Part shown: piece after piece, positions 1-6,223 of the stretch
Position numbering within the stretch: position 1 is the first letter of the stretch
Layout: every line of letters begins with the position of its first letter
Virus record (IMG/VR): IMGVR_UViG_3300045131_002193
Span: 1 to 22,871 of that record
Strand: one strand, 5' to 3'
Source: a virus
Length of the DNA stretch: 22,871 nucleotides
Program-made: the position numbers and the translations under genes
The notes under the pieces: generated by a model
Databases searched by the model: none
The model's input: only the letters and a program-made list of their open reading frames with translations
What the model was told of the DNA's origin: nothing

Positions 1-300
1 TTCCACCATTATCTACAACTGTGGGAGATTCACTTTACGGTAGCCTCTCTAACGTTACCTTGACACTCTGAGGTGGTATCACACCTTGAGTACTTCTGTT
101 CCTAGGTTACACGTACATCGACCCGAACGTTGTTCTCTACTAATTAAGCAGCAACAACACTTTCTTCACGGATTAAACCGATAGCAGAAAGCTTAGCAAA
201 AGTTTTGCCATTTGTGTTTTTAAATCAGTTGTTACGGAGTTAACTCAGCTCCGACGTGCCATTTATCCCATTACATACCAATCAATGCCAAAGCATCCCC
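1..300 (-). ncRNA. ssrA: Phage-encoded tmRNA (partial, 3' end outside window)
   Basis: Read on the minus strand, the RNA starts at base 300 with GGGGATG, then a D-arm-like stretch (TTTGGCATTGATTGG), as in tmRNA 5' ends. A pseudoknot matching PK1 follows: CGGAG (253-249) pairs with CTCCG (239-235), and AGTT (245-242) in its loop pairs with AACT (230-227). About 11-14 nt later a tag reading frame begins near 215-212 and stops at TAA (146-144). It encodes roughly 22-24 residues starting (T)NGKTFAK and ending IREESVVAA, a typical small hydrophobic, Ala-Ala-terminated degradation tag. The rest has hairpins consistent with later pseudoknots, for example AGGTG/CACCT. The TΨC arm and 3' acceptor strand must lie left of base 1. 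tmRNA rescues stalled ribosomes and tags nascent chains for Clp proteolysis. The resume codon cannot be fixed by eye. The assignment is strong because 5' end, PK1 and tag all agree. Confidence 0.86.
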
Positions 301-319
301 ATATTTTAAAGAACTTAAA

Positions 320-351
320 CAAAGTTAAATATAAATATGGAACAAACCAAA
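320..351 (-). promoter_or_regulatory. Candidate Bacteroidota-type promoter for the tmRNA
   Basis: On the minus strand TAACTTTG (327-320) matches the Bacteroidota -7 element TAnnTTTG. A TTTG (351-348) lies 20 nt upstream, the usual -33 spacing. The tmRNA 5' end is 20 nt downstream, which allows a short leader removed by RNase P. This would be read by the host housekeeping sigma factor, so the tmRNA could be made early. Confidence 0.45.
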
Positions 352-360
352 CGAAAATTG

Positions 361-368
361 TATTTATA
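361..368 (+). promoter_or_regulatory. TATTTATA box (candidate phage late promoter)
   Basis: GTATTTATA lies 14 nt before the TTG start at 383. The same octamer stands ahead of several other genes in the window. It equals the reverse complement of the T4 late -10 element TATAAATA. A TATAAATA in T4 orientation also occurs on this strand at 330-337. Confidence 0.4.
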
Positions 369-382
369 AGAAAATTATTACT

Positions 383-1429
383 TTGGCGAACTCAGGAGAA
401 CTATTTCAGAATTTAAGAAAATACGTGAGAGGGACTATTGATAGATATGAATTGGAGAGATCCGATTCTTCTATTTATCGTGTTAATGAAAACTCCACCA
501 AAGGATTGACTCAAATTATTTTTGACTTCAAAGATGACGATGAATTTTTTGGTTTACTAGATCTTAGTGATGATGATGCGTGGTTTGCTAAGGTTGTCGA
601 CTCTTCATATTCTGATGGTTACACCTTTAGAGATTATCATCAAATAAAAGAGGATTTCAGAGACGGATACAGTGTTTTTTATGAATTCAACGAAGAAAAT
701 AAAGAAAAACTACTATCAATTTTATCAATACTTGATCCTACTTTCAATTATGAAAATTTTCCGTCAGAAGAAACAAATAAAAAGGCGGCTAGTGTCATAT
801 CTAAATTTTTTGAAAAAGAAACTGATAATATAGTTGATGATTGGGGAACTGAAATGAATAGCGCAGCAAATAAAAGTGCTGCCGAATACATTAATAACGA
901 AATTGGAAGGGTCCTTAACGAGAATGGTTTCCAATTGTATAGTAAATATAATTCCGTTAAGATTGATGTTGGGCATTTAATAATGTTATATGTTAAAACA
1001 GGTAAAGCGTGGTTAAGTTTCAAAAAACTATTTAAAGAAGTTTATAAAGATCTGAAAAATATCGGAGGTTGGGCCGAAGATACATACCAGTATGAAAGCG
1101 AGTCTGATTTTGATAAAGATTCTTTTAATTACTATGTGGACCGACAATTAAGTAATATGGAAGAAGAACTGGAAAAAATTGAAAACCTTCAATCCTTCAC
1201 TGAAATGGTTACCAGAATCAACAAGCAATTTAAGCCCAATGTTGCATATAATTTACCAAAATTGAAAGGGGTTACTTTTGTCATTAAAGGTTTTGATAAA
1301 GATGATATGAAAATTAATGTAGATCTAAGACATGGATTGAAAAAGATAAGTAGAAAAGTATCCGAGGAGAATTTCTATAATTTACTATATCAGCCTGAAT
1401 TATTTGACTTTGGATTTGGTAATGTGTAA
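383..1429 (+). CDS. Unknown 348-residue phage protein
   Basis: I do not recognise a family. The start is TTG at 383; the first in-frame ATG would remove about 155 residues, and a TATTTATA box lies 14 nt upstream, so TTG is preferred. The protein is soluble-looking, with no signal peptide or membrane segment. It is acidic in its first 110 residues, with runs such as KDDDEFF and DLSDDDAWF. The middle, about residues 185-240, is lysine/aromatic rich. An acidic helical stretch around 255-285 (NMEEELEKIENLQ) may form a coiled coil. The C-terminus (KGVTFVIKGFDKDDMKINVD) looks like a small beta-rich end. It lies between the tmRNA, transcribed in the opposite direction, and the M20 peptidase on the same strand 33 nt downstream, so it may be cotranscribed with the peptidase. 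No function is assigned. Confidence 0.72.
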   Translation: MANSGELFQNLRKYVRGTIDRYELERSDSSIYRVNENSTKGLTQIIFDFKDDDEFFGLLDLSDDDAWFAKVVDSSYSDGYTFRDYHQIKEDFRDGYSVFYEFNEENKEKLLSILSILDPTFNYENFPSEETNKKAASVISKFFEKETDNIVDDWGTEMNSAANKSAAEYINNEIGRVLNENGFQLYSKYNSVKIDVGHLIMLYVKTGKAWLSFKKLFKEVYKDLKNIGGWAEDTYQYESESDFDKDSFNYYVDRQLSNMEEELEKIENLQSFTEMVTRINKQFKPNVAYNLPKLKGVTFVIKGFDKDDMKINVDLRHGLKKISRKVSEENFYNLLYQPELFDFGFGNV

Positions 1430-1462
1430 AACTTTTCATACATTTACTTCAAATAATTTATA

Positions 1463-2302
1463 ATGTCAGAAGATTTACAACTTTTAAAATCAGTTCTTAG
1501 CGTACCTACAAAAACTTATAAGGAAGACCTTATGGTTAAATTCCTTGTTGAATGGTGTAAAAAAGAAGGATTGGATCATTATGTGGATGAATATAAAAAC
1601 GTCTATGTAACAAAATCACAGGAAGATGTTTCTGATGACTTTTATTATCCTTGTGTCGTTGCTCACACCGATACCGTTCACGAATTAGATACTATTAACA
1701 TACGAGAAGAGCAATTACCTAATACTCAAAAAGAGATTAAATTAGCACTTAAGGCGTATAACAATCAGGGAAATCCAACAGGAATTGGTGGTGATGATAA
1801 GTGTGGTGTTTTTGCTTGTATGAAATTGTTAAAAGAACTTCCATATTTGAAAGCAGCTTTTTTTGTGTCTGAAGAAACTGGATGTCATGGATCAGGTAAA
1901 GCTGATCCAGAATTCTTCAAAAATGTCGGATATGCAATTCAATTTGATGCACCTGAAAACTGGATGATTACTGAAAAATGTTTTGGTCAAGTACTGTTTG
2001 ATAGAGACTCTGAATTTTACACCGTAATTGATTCTATCTTAACAGAAGGAATGATTAAAGAAGATATGGAATACATGGTACATCCATATACTGACGTGTA
2101 TGCCCTTAGAGGTAAATTTGATTTCTCTTGTATAAACTTTTCCATTGGATATTACAATTATCACACAAAAAACGAATACGTTGTTATTGATGATGTTTAT
2201 AATGGAATTGAGATGGGTAGAAAAATGATAGAACAGTTAGGTTATAAGTTACACTTTAAAAAATCTGCCCCATACATGCGTCAATCGAATCTTTGGGATT
2301 AA
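1463..2302 (+). CDS. M20-family zinc metallopeptidase, short (lid domain apparently missing)
   Basis: All the metal-site motifs of M20/peptidase-T-like enzymes are present in order: HTDTV (H68, D70), GGDDKCG (D111/D112), SEETG (E137, E138), QFDAP (D162) and YHTKNEY (H234). The family binds two zinc ions and releases amino acids from short peptides in the cytoplasm. At 279 residues it is much shorter than the roughly 400 usual for the family. Only about 50 residues separate D162 from the C-terminal half of the catalytic domain (TDVYALRG), where a lid/dimerisation domain of more than 100 residues is normal, so the protein seems to be a bare catalytic domain. No signal peptide is seen. It lies 33 nt after the unknown gene on the same strand. 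Its stop codon overlaps that of the convergent HExxH gene by 3 nt. A role in recycling Clp-generated peptides is inference. Confidence 0.85.
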   Translation: MSEDLQLLKSVLSVPTKTYKEDLMVKFLVEWCKKEGLDHYVDEYKNVYVTKSQEDVSDDFYYPCVVAHTDTVHELDTINIREEQLPNTQKEIKLALKAYNNQGNPTGIGGDDKCGVFACMKLLKELPYLKAAFFVSEETGCHGSGKADPEFFKNVGYAIQFDAPENWMITEKCFGQVLFDRDSEFYTVIDSILTEGMIKEDMEYMVHPYTDVYALRGKFDFSCINFSIGYYNYHTKNEYVVIDDVYNGIEMGRKMIEQLGYKLHFKKSAPYMRQSNLWD

Positions 2303-2955
2303 ATAAATTCTTCTAATTTATCTAAATGTTGTTTTACAAATGGATGATCAGAAATGTCTTTAATTTCTTGTCCACTGTCTCTCATGTGCTTTAATTGATT
2401 CGCAAGTTGCGTGATCTGAAACTTAACCATTTTTGATAGTGTAGGATATTTTTCAATATAATCGGATAGTCTAAATAAAATTTTAGCCTTCTCTATTGGA
2501 ATTTTTGAGTTCATCACAATTTCTGCAATTTTCTTTTTCGCAAACTCATCAGCATCTAACTCCATTTTCCAGTATTTTTCAGATAATTCCTCGAAATCGT
2601 CTAAACTATCTATAGTGGGATTACCCATTTTAAAAACTGATATTTGTTGTTCATGTCTCATTTCATGAAAAATGGTGTATAAAAAATCACCAATACCTGA
2701 CATAAAATTTGGTGAACAAATAACGACGGCTTTATCTAACCTAACTCCACTAAACCCTGTAGAACAACTGTTCAAAAATTTTACAGTATAGTTGTTATCT
2801 CTAATATAAGATTTAACATAATCAGATATCTTGTCTACCTCATTCTTATGTTCTTCAGGAAATGATGATTTGAACTTATCCATCACTTTATCAAAGTGAG
2901 AAGTTTTGATAACTTCCTCTTGTTCCTTCATTAAATGTTTAATTAGATCGATCAT
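2299..2955 (-). CDS. HExxH metalloprotease-like protein (gluzincin type)
   Basis: A 218-residue protein with FHEMRHEQQ (H97, E98, H101), the zinc-binding and catalytic motif of many metalloproteases. It is followed 30 residues later by MELDADEFA, where E132 is the likely third zinc ligand and the xDADxFA context is typical of small HExxH peptidases. The N-terminal 60 residues are charged and helical, and the C-terminal 80 are helical. There is no signal peptide, so it probably acts in the cytoplasm. The start ATG at 2955 has a TATTTATT box on the minus strand 3 nt upstream, just after the clpC terminator, so it seems to have its own promoter. Its stop overlaps that of the convergent M20 peptidase gene. 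Its substrate is unknown; processing of a virion or host protein is possible. Confidence 0.75.
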   Translation of the reverse strand: MIDLIKHLMKEQEEVIKTSHFDKVMDKFKSSFPEEHKNEVDKISDYVKSYIRDNNYTVKFLNSCSTGFSGVRLDKAVVICSPNFMSGIGDFLYTIFHEMRHEQQISVFKMGNPTIDSLDDFEELSEKYWKMELDADEFAKKKIAEIVMNSKIPIEKAKILFRLSDYIEKYPTLSKMVKFQITQLANQLKHMRDSGQEIKDISDHPFVKQHLDKLEEFI

Positions 2956-2958
2956 AAT

Positions 2959-2966
2959 AATAAATA
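2959..2966 (-). promoter_or_regulatory. TATTTATT box before the HExxH gene
   Basis: On the minus strand TATTTATT lies 3 nt before the ATG at 2955 and directly after the clpC terminator. It is a one-base variant of the TATTTATA boxes ahead of several plus-strand genes. Confidence 0.35.
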
Positions 2967-2967
2967 C

Positions 2968-2992
2968 AAAAAAAGGGGGAATTACTTCCCCC
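2968..2992 (-). terminator. Intrinsic terminator of clpC
   Basis: On the minus strand, a perfect 7-bp stem GGGGGAA / TTCCCCC with a 4-nt loop is followed by seven T residues. It begins 6 nt after the clpC stop codon, which separates clpC from the HExxH gene. Confidence 0.9.
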
Positions 2993-2997
2993 TTATA

Positions 2998-5007
2998 TTA
3001 TTTACCCTTTTTAACTTTTATTTCATCACCGTCAGCGATTACTTTATAGTTAGAGTTTTCCTTTATGGTACCTTTCAGTACTTCTTCGGAGATTAGATCT
3101 TCAATCTTATCTTGGATTGCTCTTTTTAGAGGTCTAGCTCCATATGTGTCATCGTATCCAACCTTTGATATGAAATCAACTACGCTTTCATCATAATTGA
3201 TTTTATAGTTCATGTCTTTAAGACGTGTGAACAATTTATTGATTTCAATCTCAGCAATCTTCTTGATGTCTTCATTATTCAAACTATTGAATGTGATGAT
3301 ATCATCGATTCTGTTTAAGAACTCAGGTGAGAAGAAGTTTTTCATTTCTTTCATAAGAACTTCCTTCTTTTTCTCATCATTACTGTATTTCGAAGAACCG
3401 AATCCAATACCTGTTCCGAAGTCCTGAAGTTTTTTCACACCAAGATTTGATGTCATGATAATCATGGTATTTCTGAAATTAATCTTTCTACCTAAACTAT
3501 CTGTTACGTGACCATCATCCATAATTTGAAGAAGGACAGAGAAAATGTCTTTATGAGCTTTTTCAACCTCATCAAATAAAATTACTGAGTAAGGTTTGTT
3601 TTTAACTTGTTCAGTTAATTGACCGCCTTCATCGTATCCAACATAACCTGGAGGAGCTCCCACTAATTTAGATATTGTGTGTTTCTCTTGGTATTCACTC
3701 ATATCTACACGAATTAATGAATCCTCTGTTCCAAAAATTTCTTTAGCCAATTGTTTTGCTAAGTGAGTTTTACCTACACCTGTTGATCCTAAGAAAATGA
3801 ATGATCCGATAGGTCTATTTGGATCTTTGATTCCAAGACGATTTCTGCGAATGGATTTAACAATCTTAAGAACTGCCTCATCTTGACCAACAACCTTTTG
3901 TTGAAGAGTTTTATCTAAATCGACTAACGCTTTGGTATCGTCAACAGACATTTTGTTCACAGGAATTTTAGTCATAGTTGAAACAACATCGTAAACTAAT
4001 TCTAATGTGATTTCACGTTTAGATTTAGACATTTCTTCTTCAAATTTTTTCTTTTCAGAATCTAATTTGGCGATAATCTTTCTTTCTTTATCTCTTAACT
4101 CAGCGGCTTGTTCGTAGTTTTGTTTTTTAACTACATCAATCTTAAGTTGTTTGATTTCAGATGCCTTTGTCTTTAGATCTTCAATAACTTGAGGAATCTT
4201 CATGTCCAGTTGACAACGAGCACCTACTTCATCTAAGATGTCGAAAGCTTTATCAGGGAATTCACGATCAGTGATATAACGGTCAGCAAGTTTTACACAA
4301 GCTTTCAATACTTCATCACTATAAGATACTTTATGGAAAGACTCATATCTGTCTTTAGAATTTAAAAGGATTTGGAAAGTTTCTTCCATACTCGCACCGT
4401 CAACAACAACCTTTTGGAAACGTCTTTCTAATGCTCCATCTTTTTCAAAATTTTTACGATATTCATCAAGAGTTGTCGCACCAATACATTGTATTTCACC
4501 ACGAGCTAAAGCTGGTTTGAATATATTGGATGCGTCTAATGAACCTGAAGCATTACCAGCACCTACAATGGTGTGGATTTCATCGATGAATACAATGATA
4601 TTTGGGTTAGCACCAAGTTCTTCAATTATCACTTTCAATCTTTCTTCGAATTGACCACGATATTTTGTACCAGCTACAACTGAATTGATATCGAGATTTA
4701 CAATTCTTTTATCCATCAAATTTTTGGGACAATCACCACTAAAGATTTTCATGGCCAAACCTTCAACGATTGCAGTTTTACCACAACCAGGTTCTCCAAT
4801 GATAATTGGGTTATTCTTTTTTCTACGGGAAAGAATTTGTGCGATACGGATTATTTCTTTTTCACGTCCAATAACAGGGTCTAATTTACCTTGTTCTGCT
4901 AATTTAATCAAATCTCTACTGAAGTTATCCAACACAGGTGTTGAACTATCAGACTGAGATTTCTTTTTACTCATCATTTTGTCGTCGTCGTCCATTAAAT
5001 CGTTCAT
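2998..5007 (-). CDS. clpC: ClpC-type AAA+ unfoldase lacking the N-terminal Clp_N domain
   Basis: This 669-residue two-ring AAA+ ATPase unfolds proteins. The D1 module has Walker A GEPGCGKT (71-78) and Walker B VFIDEIH (139-145). The middle region carries a UVR-like ClpC segment ([15 protein letters not shown], 294-308). The D2 module has Walker A GSTGVGKT (407-414), Walker [12 protein letters not shown] (475-485) and sensor-2 GARPLKRAI near the end. A TGIGFG loop (IGF at 534-536) matches the motif by which ClpA, ClpC and ClpX dock onto ClpP; ClpB lacks it. Host ClpC proteins are usually above 800 residues because of an N-terminal adaptor- and substrate-binding domain. Here that domain is absent and replaced by about 25 charged residues. 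The gene ends in a strong terminator and is divergent from hsp20. No clpP is in the window, so partnering with host ClpP is inferred. Confidence 0.95.
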   Translation of the reverse strand: MNDLMDDDDKMMSKKKSQSDSSTPVLDNFSRDLIKLAEQGKLDPVIGREKEIIRIAQILSRRKKNNPIIIGEPGCGKTAIVEGLAMKIFSGDCPKNLMDKRIVNLDINSVVAGTKYRGQFEERLKVIIEELGANPNIIVFIDEIHTIVGAGNASGSLDASNIFKPALARGEIQCIGATTLDEYRKNFEKDGALERRFQKVVVDGASMEETFQILLNSKDRYESFHKVSYSDEVLKACVKLADRYITDREFPDKAFDILDEVGARCQLDMKIPQVIEDLKTKASEIKQLKIDVVKKQNYEQAAELRDKERKIIAKLDSEKKKFEEEMSKSKREITLELVYDVVSTMTKIPVNKMSVDDTKALVDLDKTLQQKVVGQDEAVLKIVKSIRRNRLGIKDPNRPIGSFIFLGSTGVGKTHLAKQLAKEIFGTEDSLIRVDMSEYQEKHTISKLVGAPPGYVGYDEGGQLTEQVKNKPYSVILFDEVEKAHKDIFSVLLQIMDDGHVTDSLGRKINFRNTMIIMTSNLGVKKLQDFGTGIGFGSSKYSNDEKKKEVLMKEMKNFFSPEFLNRIDDIITFNSLNNEDIKKIAEIEINKLFTRLKDMNYKINYDESVVDFISKVGYDDTYGARPLKRAIQDKIEDLISEEVLKGTIKENSNYKVIADGDEIKVKKGK

Positions 5008-5051
5008 ATGTTATTAATTTTTACAAAGATGTATCAAAAATTAGACACCAC

Positions 5052-5135
5052 CAAATATATTGTCAAATTGTCAGTAATTATTTTTTTAACTGACATATTG
5101 TCGTTTTTATATTTGAAGAACTGAAAAATTTTCAG
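5052..5135. promoter_or_regulatory. Divergent clpC/hsp20 control region with inverted repeats
   Basis: The 194-nt gap between clpC (-) and hsp20 (+) holds TATATTTG on the minus strand (5059-5052) and TATATTTG on the plus strand (5108-5115). Both match TAnnTTTG; the plus-strand copy has TTTT 20 nt upstream, a weak -33. Between them lies the inverted repeat TGTCAGT (5069-5075) / ACTGACA (5089-5095). The pentamer TTGTC occurs three times (5060, 5068, 5098). Next to the plus -7 element is a palindrome CTGAAAA-A-TTTTCAG (5121-5135). These look like operators co-regulating the chaperone pair; the regulator is unknown. Confidence 0.45.
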
Positions 5136-5201
5136 TAATTTTTGGGTGGCATATAAGTTGATTCTGTAAAGGTAATAAAATAAATTTAAAACAAAAAAAT
5201 T

Positions 5202-5606
5202 ATGATTTACAGAAATTTATTCGGAGGACCGACTTATGATTTTGAAAAAGTGTTGGAGATGCTTAATTACGACAGGCCAACATACAGAACAACTAAAATC
5301 ACAACCCAAGATGGGAATGCTCATGAGATTAATTACACAAAAGATGGTGCGTATCTTTTCTTTGAAGCTCCAGGTTTTAATAAAACAACTTTGAAAGTTG
5401 AAGTGGAAAATGGAATCATACATATCCAAGGAAGTAGAACGTACAAGTTAAATGGGGAAGAAAAAACAAAATCAATTGAACAACAATTTACAATTGGTAC
5501 AGATTTGAATCCAGAGTCTATCGAGGCAACAATAGAAGACGGTCTTTTAACCGTGTTCATTCCTAATTTTAAAAAGCAAGAAAAGAAAAGAGTTAGTCTT
5601 TTATAG
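5202..5606 (+). CDS. hsp20: Hsp20-family small heat-shock protein
   Basis: A 134-residue protein with an alpha-crystallin domain at about residues 30-128. Visible signatures are YLFFEAPGFNKTTLKVEVENG (split here as YLFFEAPGF then the strand TLKVEVENG), IIHIQGSR, and the conserved ATIEDGLLTVFIPN near the C-terminus. Small heat-shock proteins hold unfolding proteins for later refolding or degradation by ATP-driven chaperones. The N-terminal arm is short (about 30 residues), and the C-terminal tail KKQEKKRVSLL is brief with no clear I-x-I motif. The leader is A-rich with no Shine-Dalgarno sequence. It is divergent from clpC, sharing a repeat-rich control region, and is followed by a strong terminator, so it is probably monocistronic. 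Similar genes occur in marine T4-like phages, where a role in head assembly has been proposed. Confidence 0.92.
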   Translation: MIYRNLFGGPTYDFEKVLEMLNYDRPTYRTTKITTQDGNAHEINYTKDGAYLFFEAPGFNKTTLKVEVENGIIHIQGSRTYKLNGEEKTKSIEQQFTIGTDLNPESIEATIEDGLLTVFIPNFKKQEKKRVSLL

Positions 5607-5625
5607 TGATTAACCATTCAAGATT

Positions 5626-5654
5626 AAATCCCTCGTCCAAATGACGGGGGATTT
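5626..5654. terminator. Strong stem-loop terminator after hsp20
   Basis: A 12-bp stem AAATCCCTCGTC / GACGGGGGATTT (one T-G wobble on the plus strand) with a 5-nt loop CAAAT. The A/T-rich ends make it usable in both directions. It lies 20 nt after the hsp20 stop and directly before the next TATTTATA box. Confidence 0.85.
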
Positions 5655-5655
5655 G

Positions 5656-5663
5656 TATTTATA
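5656..5663 (+). promoter_or_regulatory. TATTTATA box
   Basis: GTATTTATA follows the hsp20 terminator. It lies 4 nt before the ATG at 5668 and 10 nt before the second in-frame ATG at 5674. The usual 12-14 nt spacing elsewhere makes 5674 a credible true start. Confidence 0.4.
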
Positions 5664-5667
5664 ATAT

Positions 5668-6003
5668 ATGGATATGATTGATAAATTTTTGGAAAACAAT
5701 GTAAGCCTAAGGGGGATGTTAGATACGTACCTTGAATTGAGATTACATTTACAAGAGGAGGGATATAGTCAAGAATCATTGGAAAGGGTTGTGCGTCCTA
5801 CGAATAAGATGATTGAATTACATGAAAGGTTTGTTAGTAAGAAAAATTCTTTATTTAAACAAATTAAGGCTTATGGTTTTGAAATAAATCAGGGTGAGTT
5901 ATCTGAATACATCCAGCCGTTATTAAATAAAATTGATGATATAACCCCACTTAAAGAAAATGGCAATAACGAAAGAAACGATATCGGGAACGAAGATTAT
6001 TAA
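5668..6003 (+). CDS. Unknown small helical protein
   Basis: A protein of 111 residues, or 109 if the second ATG at 5674 is used, which would give the more usual distance from the TATTTATA box. No family is recognised. It looks alpha-helical and soluble: DKFLENNVSLRGMLDTYLEL and RPTNKMIELHERFVSKKNSL are amphipathic, while the C-terminus is polar and disordered (KENGNNERNDIGNEDY). The disordered tail is encoded where the reading frame overlaps the start of the KTSC gene by 44 nt, so the last 15 residues are constrained by two frames. The overlap suggests translational coupling. Function unknown. Confidence 0.68.
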   Translation: MDMIDKFLENNVSLRGMLDTYLELRLHLQEEGYSQESLERVVRPTNKMIELHERFVSKKNSLFKQIKAYGFEINQGELSEYIQPLLNKIDDITPLKENGNNERNDIGNEDY

Positions 6004-6202
6004 CGAAATTAAATCTTCCAATATTAAGAAAACTGAATATGATACAGAGACTAAATTAATGATCTGTGAATTCAATAATGGACTCAAATATGAATATAAA
6101 GATATACCACACGCAATCTACACAAAATTCAGAATGTCCGAATCACAAGGAAAATTTTTCACAACAGACATCTCAAAGAAGTATCAGTATAAAAAACTCT
6201 AA
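5960..6202 (+). CDS. KTSC-domain protein
   Basis: An 80-residue protein whose residues about 18-77 match the KTSC domain pattern: SSNIKKTEYD, then a strand ending CEFNNGLKYEYKDIP, then HAIYTKFRMSESQGKFF and a final ISKKYQYKKL. KTSC domains are small and widespread in bacteria and phages. They occur alone or fused to other proteins, for example lysyl-tRNA synthetase-like ones. Their function is not established; nucleic-acid binding is only a guess. The start ATG at 5960 lies inside the preceding gene in another frame, so the two are probably coupled. The next TATTTATA box lies 10 nt after its stop. Confidence 0.8.
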   Translation: MAITKETISGTKIINEIKSSNIKKTEYDTETKLMICEFNNGLKYEYKDIPHAIYTKFRMSESQGKFFTTDISKKYQYKKL

Positions 6203-6211
6203 CTGACGGAG

Positions 6212-6219
6212 TATTTATA
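6212..6219 (+). promoter_or_regulatory. TATTTATA box
   Basis: GTATTTATA lies 4 nt before the ATG at 6224. The very short gap implies a nearly leaderless transcript, or a start further downstream than annotated. Confidence 0.4.
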
Positions 6220-6223
6220 TGTG

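Noticed and set aside
1-300. Plus-strand or minus-strand protein gene at the left edge
   Set aside because: No long frame is present; the region folds and reads as tmRNA, with only the short tag frame.
330-337. TATAAATA in T4 late-promoter orientation on the plus strand
   Set aside because: Not called separately: it overlaps the spacer of the minus-strand tmRNA promoter, and the TATTTATA at 361 is better placed for the gene at 383.
2998-5007. ClpB disaggregase identity for the AAA+ protein
   Set aside because: The IGF loop and the short UVR-like middle segment fit ClpC; the long ClpB coiled-coil middle domain is absent.
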